A stretch of DNA of 41,870 nucleotides from CAIUKV01 sp041659105 (GTDB lineage: Bacteria; Actinomycetota; Acidimicrobiia; IMCC26256; PALSA-555), in the NCBI GenBank assembly GCA_041659105.1, contig JBAZYX010000024.1, forward strand, positions 1-41,870. The letters run 5' to 3'. The notes under the pieces were generated by a model. The model searched no databases. It had not been told where the DNA came from and was given only the letters and a program-made list of their open reading frames with translations. Shown here one piece after another: positions 15,847 to 23,401 of the stretch. The position numbers and the translations under genes are program-made. Every line of letters begins with the position of its first letter. Position 1 is the first letter of the stretch.

Positions 15847-17108
15847 CCGCAAACGCGCCCGCGCCGTCGACGAGCCTCGAGTCGCTGCTCGCGTCTCGGG
15901 AGGTGCTCGTGTTCTGCGGCTCGGGCGGCGTGGGCAAGACGTCAGCCGCGGCCGCGGCGGGCCTTGCCGCGGCGGTGCACGTGGGCGGGCGGGTGCTCGT
16001 GCTCACCATCGACCCGGCCCGGCGCCTTGCCGACGCGCTGGGCATCGAGGGCATCGGCAACGTCGAGCGGCGCGTTCCCGACGACGTGCTGCGCGCGGCC
16101 GGCCTCGCCCCGCGCGGGGAGCTGTGGGCGGCGATGCTCGACACGAAGGCATCGTGGGACGACCTCGTGCTGCGCCACGCACCCGACGAGGAGACCGCGT
16201 ACCGGATCCTCGACAACCGCCTCTACGAGAACCTCACGAGTCGCTTCGTGCAGAGCCACGACTACATCGCGATGGAGCGGCTCTACGACCTCCACTCCAC
16301 TGGTACCTACGACCTGATCGTGGTCGACACCCCGCCCACCCGCAACGCGCTCGACTTCCTCGACGCGCCCCAGCGCATGGCCGACTTCTTCGGGGGCCGC
16401 CTGCTCCGATGGCTCACCGCGCCGTACCGGCTCGGTGGGCGGCGCGGGGCCCGCCTCGTGAACTTCGCGTCCCGGCCCTTCTACCAAGTCGCCGACCGCA
16501 TCCTCGGGACGCAGTTCCTCCAGGACATCGCCGAGTTCTTCCTCAACTTCGAGACGATGTACGCGGGCTTCGTCACCCGGGCGCGCGCGGTCGAGCGGCT
16601 CCTCCACGACCGGCGCACCGCGTTCGCGGTGGTGACGACGCTCGAGGGCGCGCCGCTGCGCGAGGCGGAGTTCTTCTGCGCCGAGCTCACCGCACGGGAC
16701 TACCACCTCGGCGCGCTCGTGCTGAACCGGGTGCTGCCGGAGTCGTTCGCCGACGCCCACGTCGCGGCGGCCGCCACCCGGCTGGTCGAGGAGCCCGACG
16801 CCGTCGCCGCGACGCTGGGCGGGCTCGGGATCGAGGCCCTGGCCGACGCCGTCGCGGTGACCCGCGTGCTGCGCACGGTCGGCCAGTCGTTCCAGAACTT
16901 CGCCGTGGTCGCGACCCGCGAGGCCGAGATGCGCGCGCAGCTGGCGCGTGTCCCCGACGTGCTGGCCACCGTGCCCACCTTCGCCGAGGACGTGCACGAC
17001 GTCTCGGGCCTGGCCCGCATCGGGGAGTGCCTCCTCGGCGTGCCGTTACCATCGACGCGTGTCCGTGCCGATGGTGGAGCTGGCGAGGCTGAACACCGGC
17101 CTGGGTGA
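15843..17108 (+). CDS. ArsA/Get3-family ATPase, second paralogue
   Basis: A 421-residue ATPase with SGGVGKTS (deviant Walker A) near residue 28, TIDPARRLADALG (typical ArsA switch I region) and DLIVVDTPPTRNALDFLD (switch II). It is about 100 residues longer than its upstream neighbour, the extra part lying in the middle helical region (residues about 185–260). GTG 15843 overlaps the previous stop by 4 nt. Its 3' end overlaps the pdtaS start by about 50 nt, so all four genes from DUF3107 to pdtaS look like one unit. Role unknown; membrane-protein targeting is known for eukaryotic Get3 only. Confidence 0.82.
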   Translation: MTANAPAPSTSLESLLASREVLVFCGSGGVGKTSAAAAAGLAAAVHVGGRVLVLTIDPARRLADALGIEGIGNVERRVPDDVLRAAGLAPRGELWAAMLDTKASWDDLVLRHAPDEETAYRILDNRLYENLTSRFVQSHDYIAMERLYDLHSTGTYDLIVVDTPPTRNALDFLDAPQRMADFFGGRLLRWLTAPYRLGGRRGARLVNFASRPFYQVADRILGTQFLQDIAEFFLNFETMYAGFVTRARAVERLLHDRRTAFAVVTTLEGAPLREAEFFCAELTARDYHLGALVLNRVLPESFADAHVAAAATRLVEEPDAVAATLGGLGIEALADAVAVTRVLRTVGQSFQNFAVVATREAEMRAQLARVPDVLATVPTFAEDVHDVSGLARIGECLLGVPLPSTRVRADGGAGEAEHRPG

Positions 17109-18525
17109 CGACGCGCTCGAGCACCTGCACCGGCTCGTCGCGTCGTGGCAGGTCCTCGCCGACCTCGCCTTCTCCGACCTGCTCCTCCTCGCCCCGGTGG
17201 AGGCCGAAGCCGGCCGCCGGTTCCTCGTGCTCGCCCAGGTGCGCCCGACCACCGGGCAGACGCTGTACCCCGAGGACCTCGTGGGTCGTGTGGTGGGGGA
17301 GTCCGAGCGTCCGCTGGCGGCCCGGGCCTGGCACCTGGGCGAGATCACCGGGGGGATCGCGCCGGTCCTCGGCGCGACCGAGGGCGCGCGGCTCGAGTGC
17401 ATCCCGGTGCGTCACCAGGACCGGGTGGTCGCGGTGGTGAGCGTCGAGGCGGCCACCACGTCCGGCCGCCGCCCGGGGGAGCTCGAGCGGGTCTACGTGG
17501 ACGTGTTCGAGCGGCTCGCGGGAATGGTCGTGGAGGGCAGCTTCCCGTTCGAGCGCGGCGAGGTGGAGCTCGAGGAGGCGCCGCGCGTGGGCGACGGGGT
17601 GATCGTGCTCGACGAGGAGAGCCGGGTGCGGTTCGCGAGCCCCAACGCGGTGAGCGCGATGCACCGCATGGGCATCCACGCGTACACCACGGGCCTGCGG
17701 CTCGGTGAGGTCGGGTTCGACCAGGCCCCTGTCGACGCGATGTACCGCACCCAGGTCCCGGTGATGGTCGAGATGCAGCGGGGCGAGGCGTCGGTCGTGG
17801 TGCACGGCCTCCCGCTCCTCGAGTCCGACCGCGCGGTGGGCGGCATCGTGATGATGCGCGACGTGACCGACCTGCGCCGGCGCGACCGGATGCTCGTGAC
17901 CAAGGACGCGACGATCCGCGAGATCCACCACCGGGTGAAGAACAACCTCCAGACGATCGCCGCGCTGCTGCGGCTCCAGGCCCGGCGGTTGCAGTCCGAC
18001 GAGGCGCGGTCGGCGCTCGAGGAGTCGGAGCGCCGCATCCGGTCGATCGCGGTCGTGCACGAGACGCTCTCGCGGGACGCGTCCGATGTGGTGCCCTTCG
18101 ACGACATCGTGCGGCCGCTGGCCCGGCTGGTGGAGGAGGCTTCGGCCGGCCCCGACTTCCGCATCCGGTTCGAGGTCGAGGGTCAGGTGGGCGACATCCC
18201 CGGTGAGCTGGCCACGCCGCTGGCCGTGGTGCTCAACGAGCTCATGCAGAACGCGGTCGACCACGCCTTCCCGGCGGGGGCGACCCGCCGTTCGGACGAG
18301 GGCCGGGTGCGGGTCACCCTCGCGCGCGAACGCGAGGACGTCGTGGTGCAGGTCGCCGACGACGGTGTGGGCCTGCCCCCGGGGTTCGACCTCGAGGAGT
18401 CGTCGGGCCTGGGCCTGTCGATCGTGCACACGCTGGTGACGAGCGAGATGGGCGGATCGCTCGAGCTCCGCCACGATCGCGGCGCCCGGGCGGTGGTGCG
18501 GGTCCCCGTGCGGTCGAAGCCGTGA
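17059..18525 (+). CDS. pdtaS: PdtaS-type cytoplasmic sensor histidine kinase
   Basis: A 488-residue kinase without membrane helices. Order: an N-terminal GAF domain (about 1–150, RLVASWQVLADLAFSDLL), a PAS domain (about 175–285), a HisKA_2 dimerisation box with EIHHRVKNNLQTIAALLRLQ (His290/His291), and a HATPase domain (N box LNELMQNAVDHAF, G1 ADDGVGLPPGF, G2 GLGLSIV). PdtaS phosphorylates the ANTAR-type RNA-binding regulator PdtaR; no pdtaR is in this window. The whiB1-like gene lies convergent just downstream, the arrangement known from mycobacteria. Start: GTG 17059 gives an N-terminus of family length; ATG 17071 is the alternative. Both lie inside the end of the ATPase gene. Confidence 0.9.
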   Translation: MSVPMVELARLNTGLGDDALEHLHRLVASWQVLADLAFSDLLLLAPVEAEAGRRFLVLAQVRPTTGQTLYPEDLVGRVVGESERPLAARAWHLGEITGGIAPVLGATEGARLECIPVRHQDRVVAVVSVEAATTSGRRPGELERVYVDVFERLAGMVVEGSFPFERGEVELEEAPRVGDGVIVLDEESRVRFASPNAVSAMHRMGIHAYTTGLRLGEVGFDQAPVDAMYRTQVPVMVEMQRGEASVVVHGLPLLESDRAVGGIVMMRDVTDLRRRDRMLVTKDATIREIHHRVKNNLQTIAALLRLQARRLQSDEARSALEESERRIRSIAVVHETLSRDASDVVPFDDIVRPLARLVEEASAGPDFRIRFEVEGQVGDIPGELATPLAVVLNELMQNAVDHAFPAGATRRSDEGRVRVTLAREREDVVVQVADDGVGLPPGFDLEESSGLGLSIVHTLVTSEMGGSLELRHDRGARAVVRVPVRSKP

Positions 18526-18550
18526 AGGGCCGTCCTCGGGACCCGGGAGG

Positions 18551-18841
18551 TCAGGCCGTGGCCCGCTGCTGGGCGACCCAGCCCTTGCGCAGCTTGCGGC
18601 GCTCCTCTTCGGTGGTGCCGCCCCAGATGCCCGCCTCCTGGTTGGTGGCGAGGGCGAACTCGAGGCATTCGCGGGCCACGGTGCAGGCGGTGCAGATGCG
18701 GCGTGCGGTCTCGATCTGCTCGAGCGCGTTGCCGGTCACCCCGATGGGGAAGAACACGTCGGGATCGGAGTCACGGCAGGCCGAGCGGCTGCGCCAGGTG
18801 TCGGTGTCCCAATCGTGCGTGCGAATCCAGGTCAGGGCCAC
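18551..18841 (-). CDS. whiB1: WhiB-family [4Fe-4S] transcriptional regulator, WhiB1-like
   Basis: A 96-residue WhiB protein with the four cluster cysteines Cys22, Cys50, Cys53 and Cys59 (C-x27-C-x2-C-x5-C), the G-I-W-G-G turn at 71–75 and a basic tail (EEERRKLRKGW) for DNA contact. SDPDVFFPIGVTGNALEQI closely resembles WhiB1, the nitric-oxide-responsive partner of the primary sigma factor. The start GTG 18841 was chosen because the upstream frame runs into non-coding repeats. It is convergent with pdtaS, as in mycobacteria. A plausible promoter lies about 110–140 nt upstream. Confidence 0.92.
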   Translation of the reverse strand: MALTWIRTHDWDTDTWRSRSACRDSDPDVFFPIGVTGNALEQIETARRICTACTVARECLEFALATNQEAGIWGGTTEEERRKLRKGWVAQQRATA

Positions 18842-18950
18842 GAGCCTCGGTCTTTCGTCGTGTGCGGGTCCCGAGCAGATCTCGGGTTGGGTGCCCGCCG
18901 CCGTGATCGGCGCGGGCCGGTCCTCGGGTCTCCCTCGAGGCGGGTAGAGA

Positions 18951-18979
18951 ACACTATTTTGAATCCGGGCACCGCACAA
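18951..18979 (-). promoter_or_regulatory. Candidate promoter of the whiB1-like gene
   Basis: On the minus strand TTGTGC (18979–18974) and TAGTGT (18956–18951) are 17 nt apart, a fair match to −35 and −10 boxes of a primary sigma factor, in a short AT-rich stretch of an otherwise GC-rich spacer. It would give a leader of about 100 nt. Consensus match only. Confidence 0.4.
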
Positions 18980-19039
18980 GGGGTCTGACCTGCGGTTTCG
19001 CGCGTTGAGCCTCGGGCATCCCCACCCCGGGCCCGGATA

Positions 19040-19144
19040 TCCCCAGGGTTTCCCCAGCGATACCCACCGGCCTCGCTGGTTTCTCCACCGTTCCTCGGCC
19101 GATTTCCCCAGCCGATCCCCAGCCGATCCCCAGCCGATCCCCAG
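19040..19144. repeat. Phased array of TCCCCAG heptamers, including tandem 11-bp repeats
   Basis: TCCCCAG begins at 19040, 19051, 19105, 19116, 19127 and 19138, so neighbouring copies are 11 bp apart, with one 54-bp gap close to five turns. The last block is a tandem 11-bp repeat CCCCAGCCGAT. One helical turn per repeat suits cooperative protein binding on one face of the DNA. It fills the 390-bp spacer between the divergent whiB1-like and GDPD genes. No gene is seen in this spacer. Confidence 0.7.
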
Positions 19145-19231
19145 GGACGTCCACACCGGTCCGCGGAGTGCGGAGTGTGGATGCTCCGACCATACCGACC
19201 CATCCGCGCGTTTCATCCGCAGGAGGCCCCC

Positions 19232-19978
19232 CTGCCGCACCGACCGCTCGTCCTCGCTCACCGCGGTGCCCGTCGCCGGGCCCCGGAGAACACCCTGGAG
19301 GCCTTCGCCGCCGCCCGGGCCCTCGGGGCCGACGGAGTGGAGCTCGACGTCCGTCGCACCCGCGACGGCGCGCTCGTGATCCATCACGACCCCGGACCCG
19401 CCGGTGGGCCGGTGATCATCGAGGCCGACTTCGCGGCGCTCCGGGCCCAGGTCCCGGCCATCCCCACGCTGGCCGAGGCGCTCGACGAGTGCGCCGGGCT
19501 CCTCGTGAACATCGAGATCAAGAACCTCCCCTGGGAGTCCGACTTCGACGCCGACGAGGGGGTCGCCGAGCAGGTGGTGGCCCTGCTGGCCGAACGCGGC
19601 GGCTCCGACCGCGTCCTGGTGTCGTCGTTCCACCTCCCGACCGTCGACCGGGTGCACCAGCGGGCGCCCCACCTGCCCACCGCGTTCCTCTTCCTCGCCG
19701 GGATGGACCTGCGCGAGACGGTGGACCTCGCCGCCGACCGCGGCCACGTCGCGGTCCACCCCGACGTGCGGGCCCTGGGCGGCCCGGAGGTGGAGGAGTT
19801 CCTCGCCCATGCCGCCGAGCGCGGGCTCCAGGTCAACGTCTGGACCGTCAACGAGCCGGCCGACATGGTCCGCCTCGCCGACCTCGGCGTGGACGCGCTG
19901 GTGACCGACGTGCCCGATGTCGCGCGCGTCGCGCTCGGTCAGGCCGGGAGCACCACCGACAGCGCGTCGGGGACGTAG
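19232..19978 (+). CDS. Glycerophosphodiester phosphodiesterase (GDPD)
   Basis: A 248-residue TIM-barrel enzyme that hydrolyses glycerophosphodiesters to glycerol-3-phosphate and an alcohol. The family motifs LAHRGARRRAPENTLEAF, GADGVELDVRRTRDG and LVIHHDP carry the catalytic His and metal-binding Glu/Asp residues; VNVWTVNEP and DALVTDVP near the end are typical. No signal peptide is seen. A perfect AGGAGG (19221–19226) lies 5 nt before an in-frame CTG (19232), and the protein then starts two residues before the conserved PLVLAHRG, so CTG is the likely start. GTG 19175 and ATG 19181 are upstream alternatives without a good ribosome site. The 3' end overlaps the convergent lipid kinase gene by 40 nt. 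Confidence 0.88.
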   Translation: MPHRPLVLAHRGARRRAPENTLEAFAAARALGADGVELDVRRTRDGALVIHHDPGPAGGPVIIEADFAALRAQVPAIPTLAEALDECAGLLVNIEIKNLPWESDFDADEGVAEQVVALLAERGGSDRVLVSSFHLPTVDRVHQRAPHLPTAFLFLAGMDLRETVDLAADRGHVAVHPDVRALGGPEVEEFLAHAAERGLQVNVWTVNEPADMVRLADLGVDALVTDVPDVARVALGQAGSTTDSASGT

Positions 19979-20865
19979 CGCACGTCGAGCGCGTCGACGG
20001 TCCCGAGGTAGTCGCCGTCGACCTGCCAGGGGAACGGCCGGGCAGGGTCGTGCGCGGTGAGCCGGAGGCGGTGGACGTCGGCGAGCTGGACCACCTGGGC
20101 AGCACGCTGGAGTCGGGCCGAGCGTCCGACCGAGGACCCGGCGGCGCCGACGACGTCGCGCAGGGTGAACCGCGTGAGCGACGTGACGGCGAGCGCCCGG
20201 TCGAGCGACGCCGCCCGGGTGAGCAGCATCCGGCGCGGTCCGACGTAGGTGTACGGCGCGAGGTTGGACACGACGGTGAAGAAGGAGTCGTGCGGGGCCT
20301 GCGCCTCCGGCGCGTCCACGTGGAGCGCCGGCTCGCGCCGCTCGTACCCGCGGGTCAGGACCCGCACCGTCTGGAGCGCGAACGCGGGGTGCGCCGCATA
20401 GCGCTTCACCTTGGGGTTGCGCTCCATCCGCTCGACCACCGCAGCGTCGAACCCGGCGCCGAGGTGGAACAGGAAGTGGCGGCCGTTGGCCGCGCCGACG
20501 CCGATGCGGCGAATGGAGCCGCGGTCGAGGGCGGTGAGGAGGCGCTCGGTCGCGCGGTCGATGCGGTTGCCGTACCCGATGGCCCGGGCGAACACGTTGG
20601 TCGACCCCGCCGGCAGCGGCGCGAGGGCGGTGGGGGTCCCGATGAGCCCGTCGGCCGCCTCGTTCAGCGTGCCATCGCCGGCCGCGACGACCACGACGTC
20701 GACGCCGTCGGCCGCAGCCGCGGCGGCCAGCTCCCGGGCATGGCCCCGGGTCTGCGTGACCACGGTCTCGAGCGTGTGGTGGGCGCCGAGCGCCGCGGCG
20801 ATCTCCTCGCGCCGGCGTTCGGTCATCGACGACGCCACCGGGTTCACGACCACACGTAGGTGCAC
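19939..20865 (-). CDS. Diacylglycerol/lipid kinase family protein (DAGK catalytic domain)
   Basis: A 308-residue protein starting VHLRVVVNPVASS, with the DAGK glycine-rich site VVVAAGDGTLNEAADGL and LPAGSTNVFARA. The C-terminal β-rich domain ends with WQVDGDYLG, as in YegS/BmrU-type lipid kinases. It would phosphorylate a membrane lipid such as diacylglycerol at the inner membrane face; the true substrate is unknown. GTG 20865 is chosen because the upstream extension covers the divergent glycosylase promoter. Sharing a convergent 3' overlap with GDPD, both act on glycerolipid parts, although that may be chance. Confidence 0.88.
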   Translation of the reverse strand: MHLRVVVNPVASSMTERRREEIAAALGAHHTLETVVTQTRGHARELAAAAAADGVDVVVVAAGDGTLNEAADGLIGTPTALAPLPAGSTNVFARAIGYGNRIDRATERLLTALDRGSIRRIGVGAANGRHFLFHLGAGFDAAVVERMERNPKVKRYAAHPAFALQTVRVLTRGYERREPALHVDAPEAQAPHDSFFTVVSNLAPYTYVGPRRMLLTRAASLDRALAVTSLTRFTLRDVVGAAGSSVGRSARLQRAAQVVQLADVHRLRLTAHDPARPFPWQVDGDYLGTVDALDVRYVPDALSVVLPA

Positions 20866-20902
20866 GGCGCGCAGATTAGGAGTCCCCGTACGATCGCCGC
20901 CG

Positions 20903-21631
20903 ATGGCGCCCTCCGGAACCCGTGGAGCCGGACCCGCGCGAGGCGGCCGGGCCGCGCTCGCCGCGATCACGGCCGAGATCGTGGAGTGCCGTGCCTGCCC
21001 GCGCCTGGTGGCTTGGCGCGAGGAGGTGGCGCGCGACAAGCGGGCCGCCTTCCGGGCCGAGGACTACTGGGGTCGTCCCGTCCCCGGGTTCGGCGACCCC
21101 GCGGCGCGGGTCCTCCTGCTGGGGCTCGCCCCGGCCGCGCACGGCGGCAACCGCACCGGTCGCGTGTTCACCGGTGACCGTTCGGGCGACTGGCTCTTCG
21201 CCGCGCTGCACCGCGCCGGGTACGCGAACACGCCATTGTCCGAGCGGGCGGGGGACGGGCTCGCGCTCACGGACGCGTATGTGGCCGCGGCCGTGCGCTG
21301 CGCGCCGCCGGAGAACCGGCCCACCCCGGAGGAGCGCGACACCTGCATGCCGTTCCTCGCCCGCGAGATCGACGCGCTCGAGCAGCTCGCGGTGGTGGTG
21401 ACGCTGGGCGGGTTCGCGTACGAGGCGCTGTGGAAGGTGATGCAGGCGCACGGCGACACGCTGCCCCGCCCGCGGCCGAAGTTCGCCCATGGTCTGGAGG
21501 CCTCGACGACGCGGTTCACCGTGCTCGGCTGCTATCACCCGAGCCAGCAGAACACGTTCACGGGGCGGCTGACCGAGCCGATGCTCGATGCCGTGTTCGC
21601 CCGGGCCCGGGAGCTCACCGCCCCGGCGTAG
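20903..21631 (+). CDS. Uracil-DNA glycosylase, family 5 (UDGb-like)
   Basis: A 242-residue Fe-S uracil-DNA glycosylase. Cysteines in ECRACPRLVAWREE, in AVRCAPP with RDTCMPF, and in VLGCYHPSQQN are placed as in the [4Fe-4S] families 4 and 5. Motif A reads GLAPAAHGGNRTGRVFTGDRSGDWL, typical of family 5, which also removes hypoxanthine and xanthine. HPSQQNTFTGRLT forms the C-terminal motif. ATG 20903 gives a short N-terminal extension before the first cysteine pair. DNA repair of deaminated bases matters more in a high-GC genome. Confidence 0.93.
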   Translation: MAPSGTRGAGPARGGRAALAAITAEIVECRACPRLVAWREEVARDKRAAFRAEDYWGRPVPGFGDPAARVLLLGLAPAAHGGNRTGRVFTGDRSGDWLFAALHRAGYANTPLSERAGDGLALTDAYVAAAVRCAPPENRPTPEERDTCMPFLAREIDALEQLAVVVTLGGFAYEALWKVMQAHGDTLPRPRPKFAHGLEASTTRFTVLGCYHPSQQNTFTGRLTEPMLDAVFARARELTAPA

Positions 21632-21649
21632 CCGACGGGGCGGGCCGGT

Positions 21650-22462
21650 TCAGCGGACCAGGGAGAGCAGCTCGCCCGTGAAGTACACGATCGCGATGAA
21701 GCCGAGGACCGTGGCCACGGTGATCCGAAGCGTGCGTTCGGTGGCCACGATCGCGAGGTGCGCGCCGATCTGCGCGCCGGGGATCACGCCGATGCTGAGC
21801 GGGATGGCGTAGTACCAGTCGACGTGCCCGAGGAGCGCGTGCGTGATCAGCCCCGGGATGGCGAGGATGCCGACGCACGCGAGCGACGTGCCCAGCGCGG
21901 ACTTGAGTGGGAGCCGCAGCCAGCTCGTGAACGCCGGCACCATGAACAGTCCGCCGCCGATGCCCAGCAGCCCGCTCAGGGTTCCCGCGAGCACCCCGAC
22001 GATCGCGCACCGCCACGGCTCGGTCCGCGCGGCCGGCGCGACGACCGCGACGGGCGGGTGGGGCTCGGCGTCGGCCACGATCGCCGGGGCGTTCTGGGGA
22101 CGCGCGAGCCGGAACGCGGTGAACGCGAGGAGCGCGGCGGTCGCGAGCATCAGCGGGTGCCCGTCGCCCGGGATCACGTCGGTGAGCAGGGCCCCGCCGA
22201 CCGCGGCGGCGATGCCGAACCCGGCGGTCCAGCGGAAGACCTCCCAGCGGATGAGTCCTTCCCGTGCGTAGCGGAGCGTCCCGCTGATCGCGGACGGGAT
22301 GACCGACGGGAGAGTGGAGCCCACCGCTTCGAGCGGGGTTGCCCCGAGCGCACGGATCGCGGGCGTGGAGACGATCGCGCCACCGACGCCGAACATCCCC
22401 GAGAGGATCCCCGTCCCGACGCCGACGAGGACCACCACGAGGAACTGACCGACATCCGACAC
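21650..22462 (-). CDS. TauE/SafE-family membrane permease
   Basis: A 270-residue integral membrane protein of about eight helices. The duplicated family motif is seen as GILSGMFGVGGAIVSTPAI near the N-terminus and as GTLSGLLGIGGGLFMVPAF in the second half. TauE/SafE proteins export sulfite, sulfoacetate or related anions. No sulfur-metabolism gene is adjacent, so substrate is open. Divergent from dapA with a 24-nt gap, so the two starts share a very short promoter space. Confidence 0.9.
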   Translation of the reverse strand: MSDVGQFLVVVLVGVGTGILSGMFGVGGAIVSTPAIRALGATPLEAVGSTLPSVIPSAISGTLRYAREGLIRWEVFRWTAGFGIAAAVGGALLTDVIPGDGHPLMLATAALLAFTAFRLARPQNAPAIVADAEPHPPVAVVAPAARTEPWRCAIVGVLAGTLSGLLGIGGGLFMVPAFTSWLRLPLKSALGTSLACVGILAIPGLITHALLGHVDWYYAIPLSIGVIPGAQIGAHLAIVATERTLRITVATVLGFIAIVYFTGELLSLVR

Positions 22463-22486
22463 GCGCTCGGAGGCTACCGTTCACCC

Positions 22487-23383
22487 ATGCCGACCCAGAC
22501 GCTGCGCGGTGTGTACCTGCCGCTGATCACCCCCTTCGCCGCCGACGGGTCGATCGCCTTCGACGCCCTCGAGCGCCTCGCCCACGACAGCCTCGACGCG
22601 GGAGCCGCGGGCCTCGTCCCGCTCGGGACCACCGGGGAGTCCCCCCTCCTCGACGGCGACGAGAAGCGAGCCGTGGTCGAGCTGTGCGCCCGCATCGGCC
22701 GGGAGCGCGACGTCCAGGTGATCGTCGGGACCGGCACCAACAACACGGCGTCGACGATCGCCGCGTCGGCCACGTTCGGTGCGGTCGGCGGCGTCACCCA
22801 CGTGTTGGTCGTCGTCCCCTATTACGTCCGCCCGAGCCAGCAGGGCATCGTCGAGCACTTCCGGGCGGTCGCGGCGGCCAGTCCGGTGCCAGTGGTCGTG
22901 TACAACATCCCGCTGCGCACGGGGCGGGTGCTCGAGGTGCCCGGCATGCTCGAGCTCGCCGCGCTTCCCAACGTCATCGGGGTCAAGCAGGCGGTCGACG
23001 GCATCGACCTCGCCACGCTCGAGATCCTCGCCGCGGCGCCGCCCGACTTCGCGGTGCTCGGCGGCGACGACCCCTACCTGCTCCCGACGGTCCTCCTCGG
23101 TGGCGCCGGCGCGATCTGCGCCTCGGCCCACGTGTGCACCGACCGGTTCGTGGCCATGATCGAGTGCGGGCTCGCGGGCAAGGTCGACGAGGGCCGCGCC
23201 CACCACGAGGCCCTGCTGCCGGTGGTGAAGGCCTGCTTCGCCGAGCCGAACCCCGCGGTGTTCAAGGCGGTGCTCCACGCCCAGGGTCGTATCCCCACGC
23301 CCGACCTGCGGCTGCCCCTGCTTCCGGCGAGCGCCGCCGCGCGCGACGCCGCGCTCGCGGCGGTCGACGCCGCGACGGTCTGA
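22487..23383 (+). CDS. dapA: 4-hydroxy-tetrahydrodipicolinate synthase
   Basis: A 298-residue aldolase that condenses pyruvate with aspartate semialdehyde, first committed step of the lysine/diaminopimelate branch. GLVPLGTTGESPLL (pyruvate carboxylate site), VPYYVRPSQQGIVEHF, VVYNIPLRTGR (catalytic Tyr and Arg) and the Schiff-base lysine in IGVKQAVDG are all present. The ATG start at 22487 fits the family N-terminus. lysA and hom, which act in the same amino-acid family, lie 15 kb away in this window. Confidence 0.94.
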   Translation: MPTQTLRGVYLPLITPFAADGSIAFDALERLAHDSLDAGAAGLVPLGTTGESPLLDGDEKRAVVELCARIGRERDVQVIVGTGTNNTASTIAASATFGAVGGVTHVLVVVPYYVRPSQQGIVEHFRAVAAASPVPVVVYNIPLRTGRVLEVPGMLELAALPNVIGVKQAVDGIDLATLEILAAAPPDFAVLGGDDPYLLPTVLLGGAGAICASAHVCTDRFVAMIECGLAGKVDEGRAHHEALLPVVKACFAEPNPAVFKAVLHAQGRIPTPDLRLPLLPASAAARDAALAAVDAATV

Positions 23384-23401
23384 ACGACGGTTCGGCTGCG
23401 C

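Noticed and set aside
14890..17108. Arsenite efflux ATPases (arsA) of a resistance operon
   Set aside because: No arsB, arsR or arsC is present, and the arsenite-binding cysteines are missing. Only the fold family can be claimed.
19105..19144. CRISPR array
   Set aside because: Repeats are 11 bp and directly tandem, with no spacers and no cas genes near.
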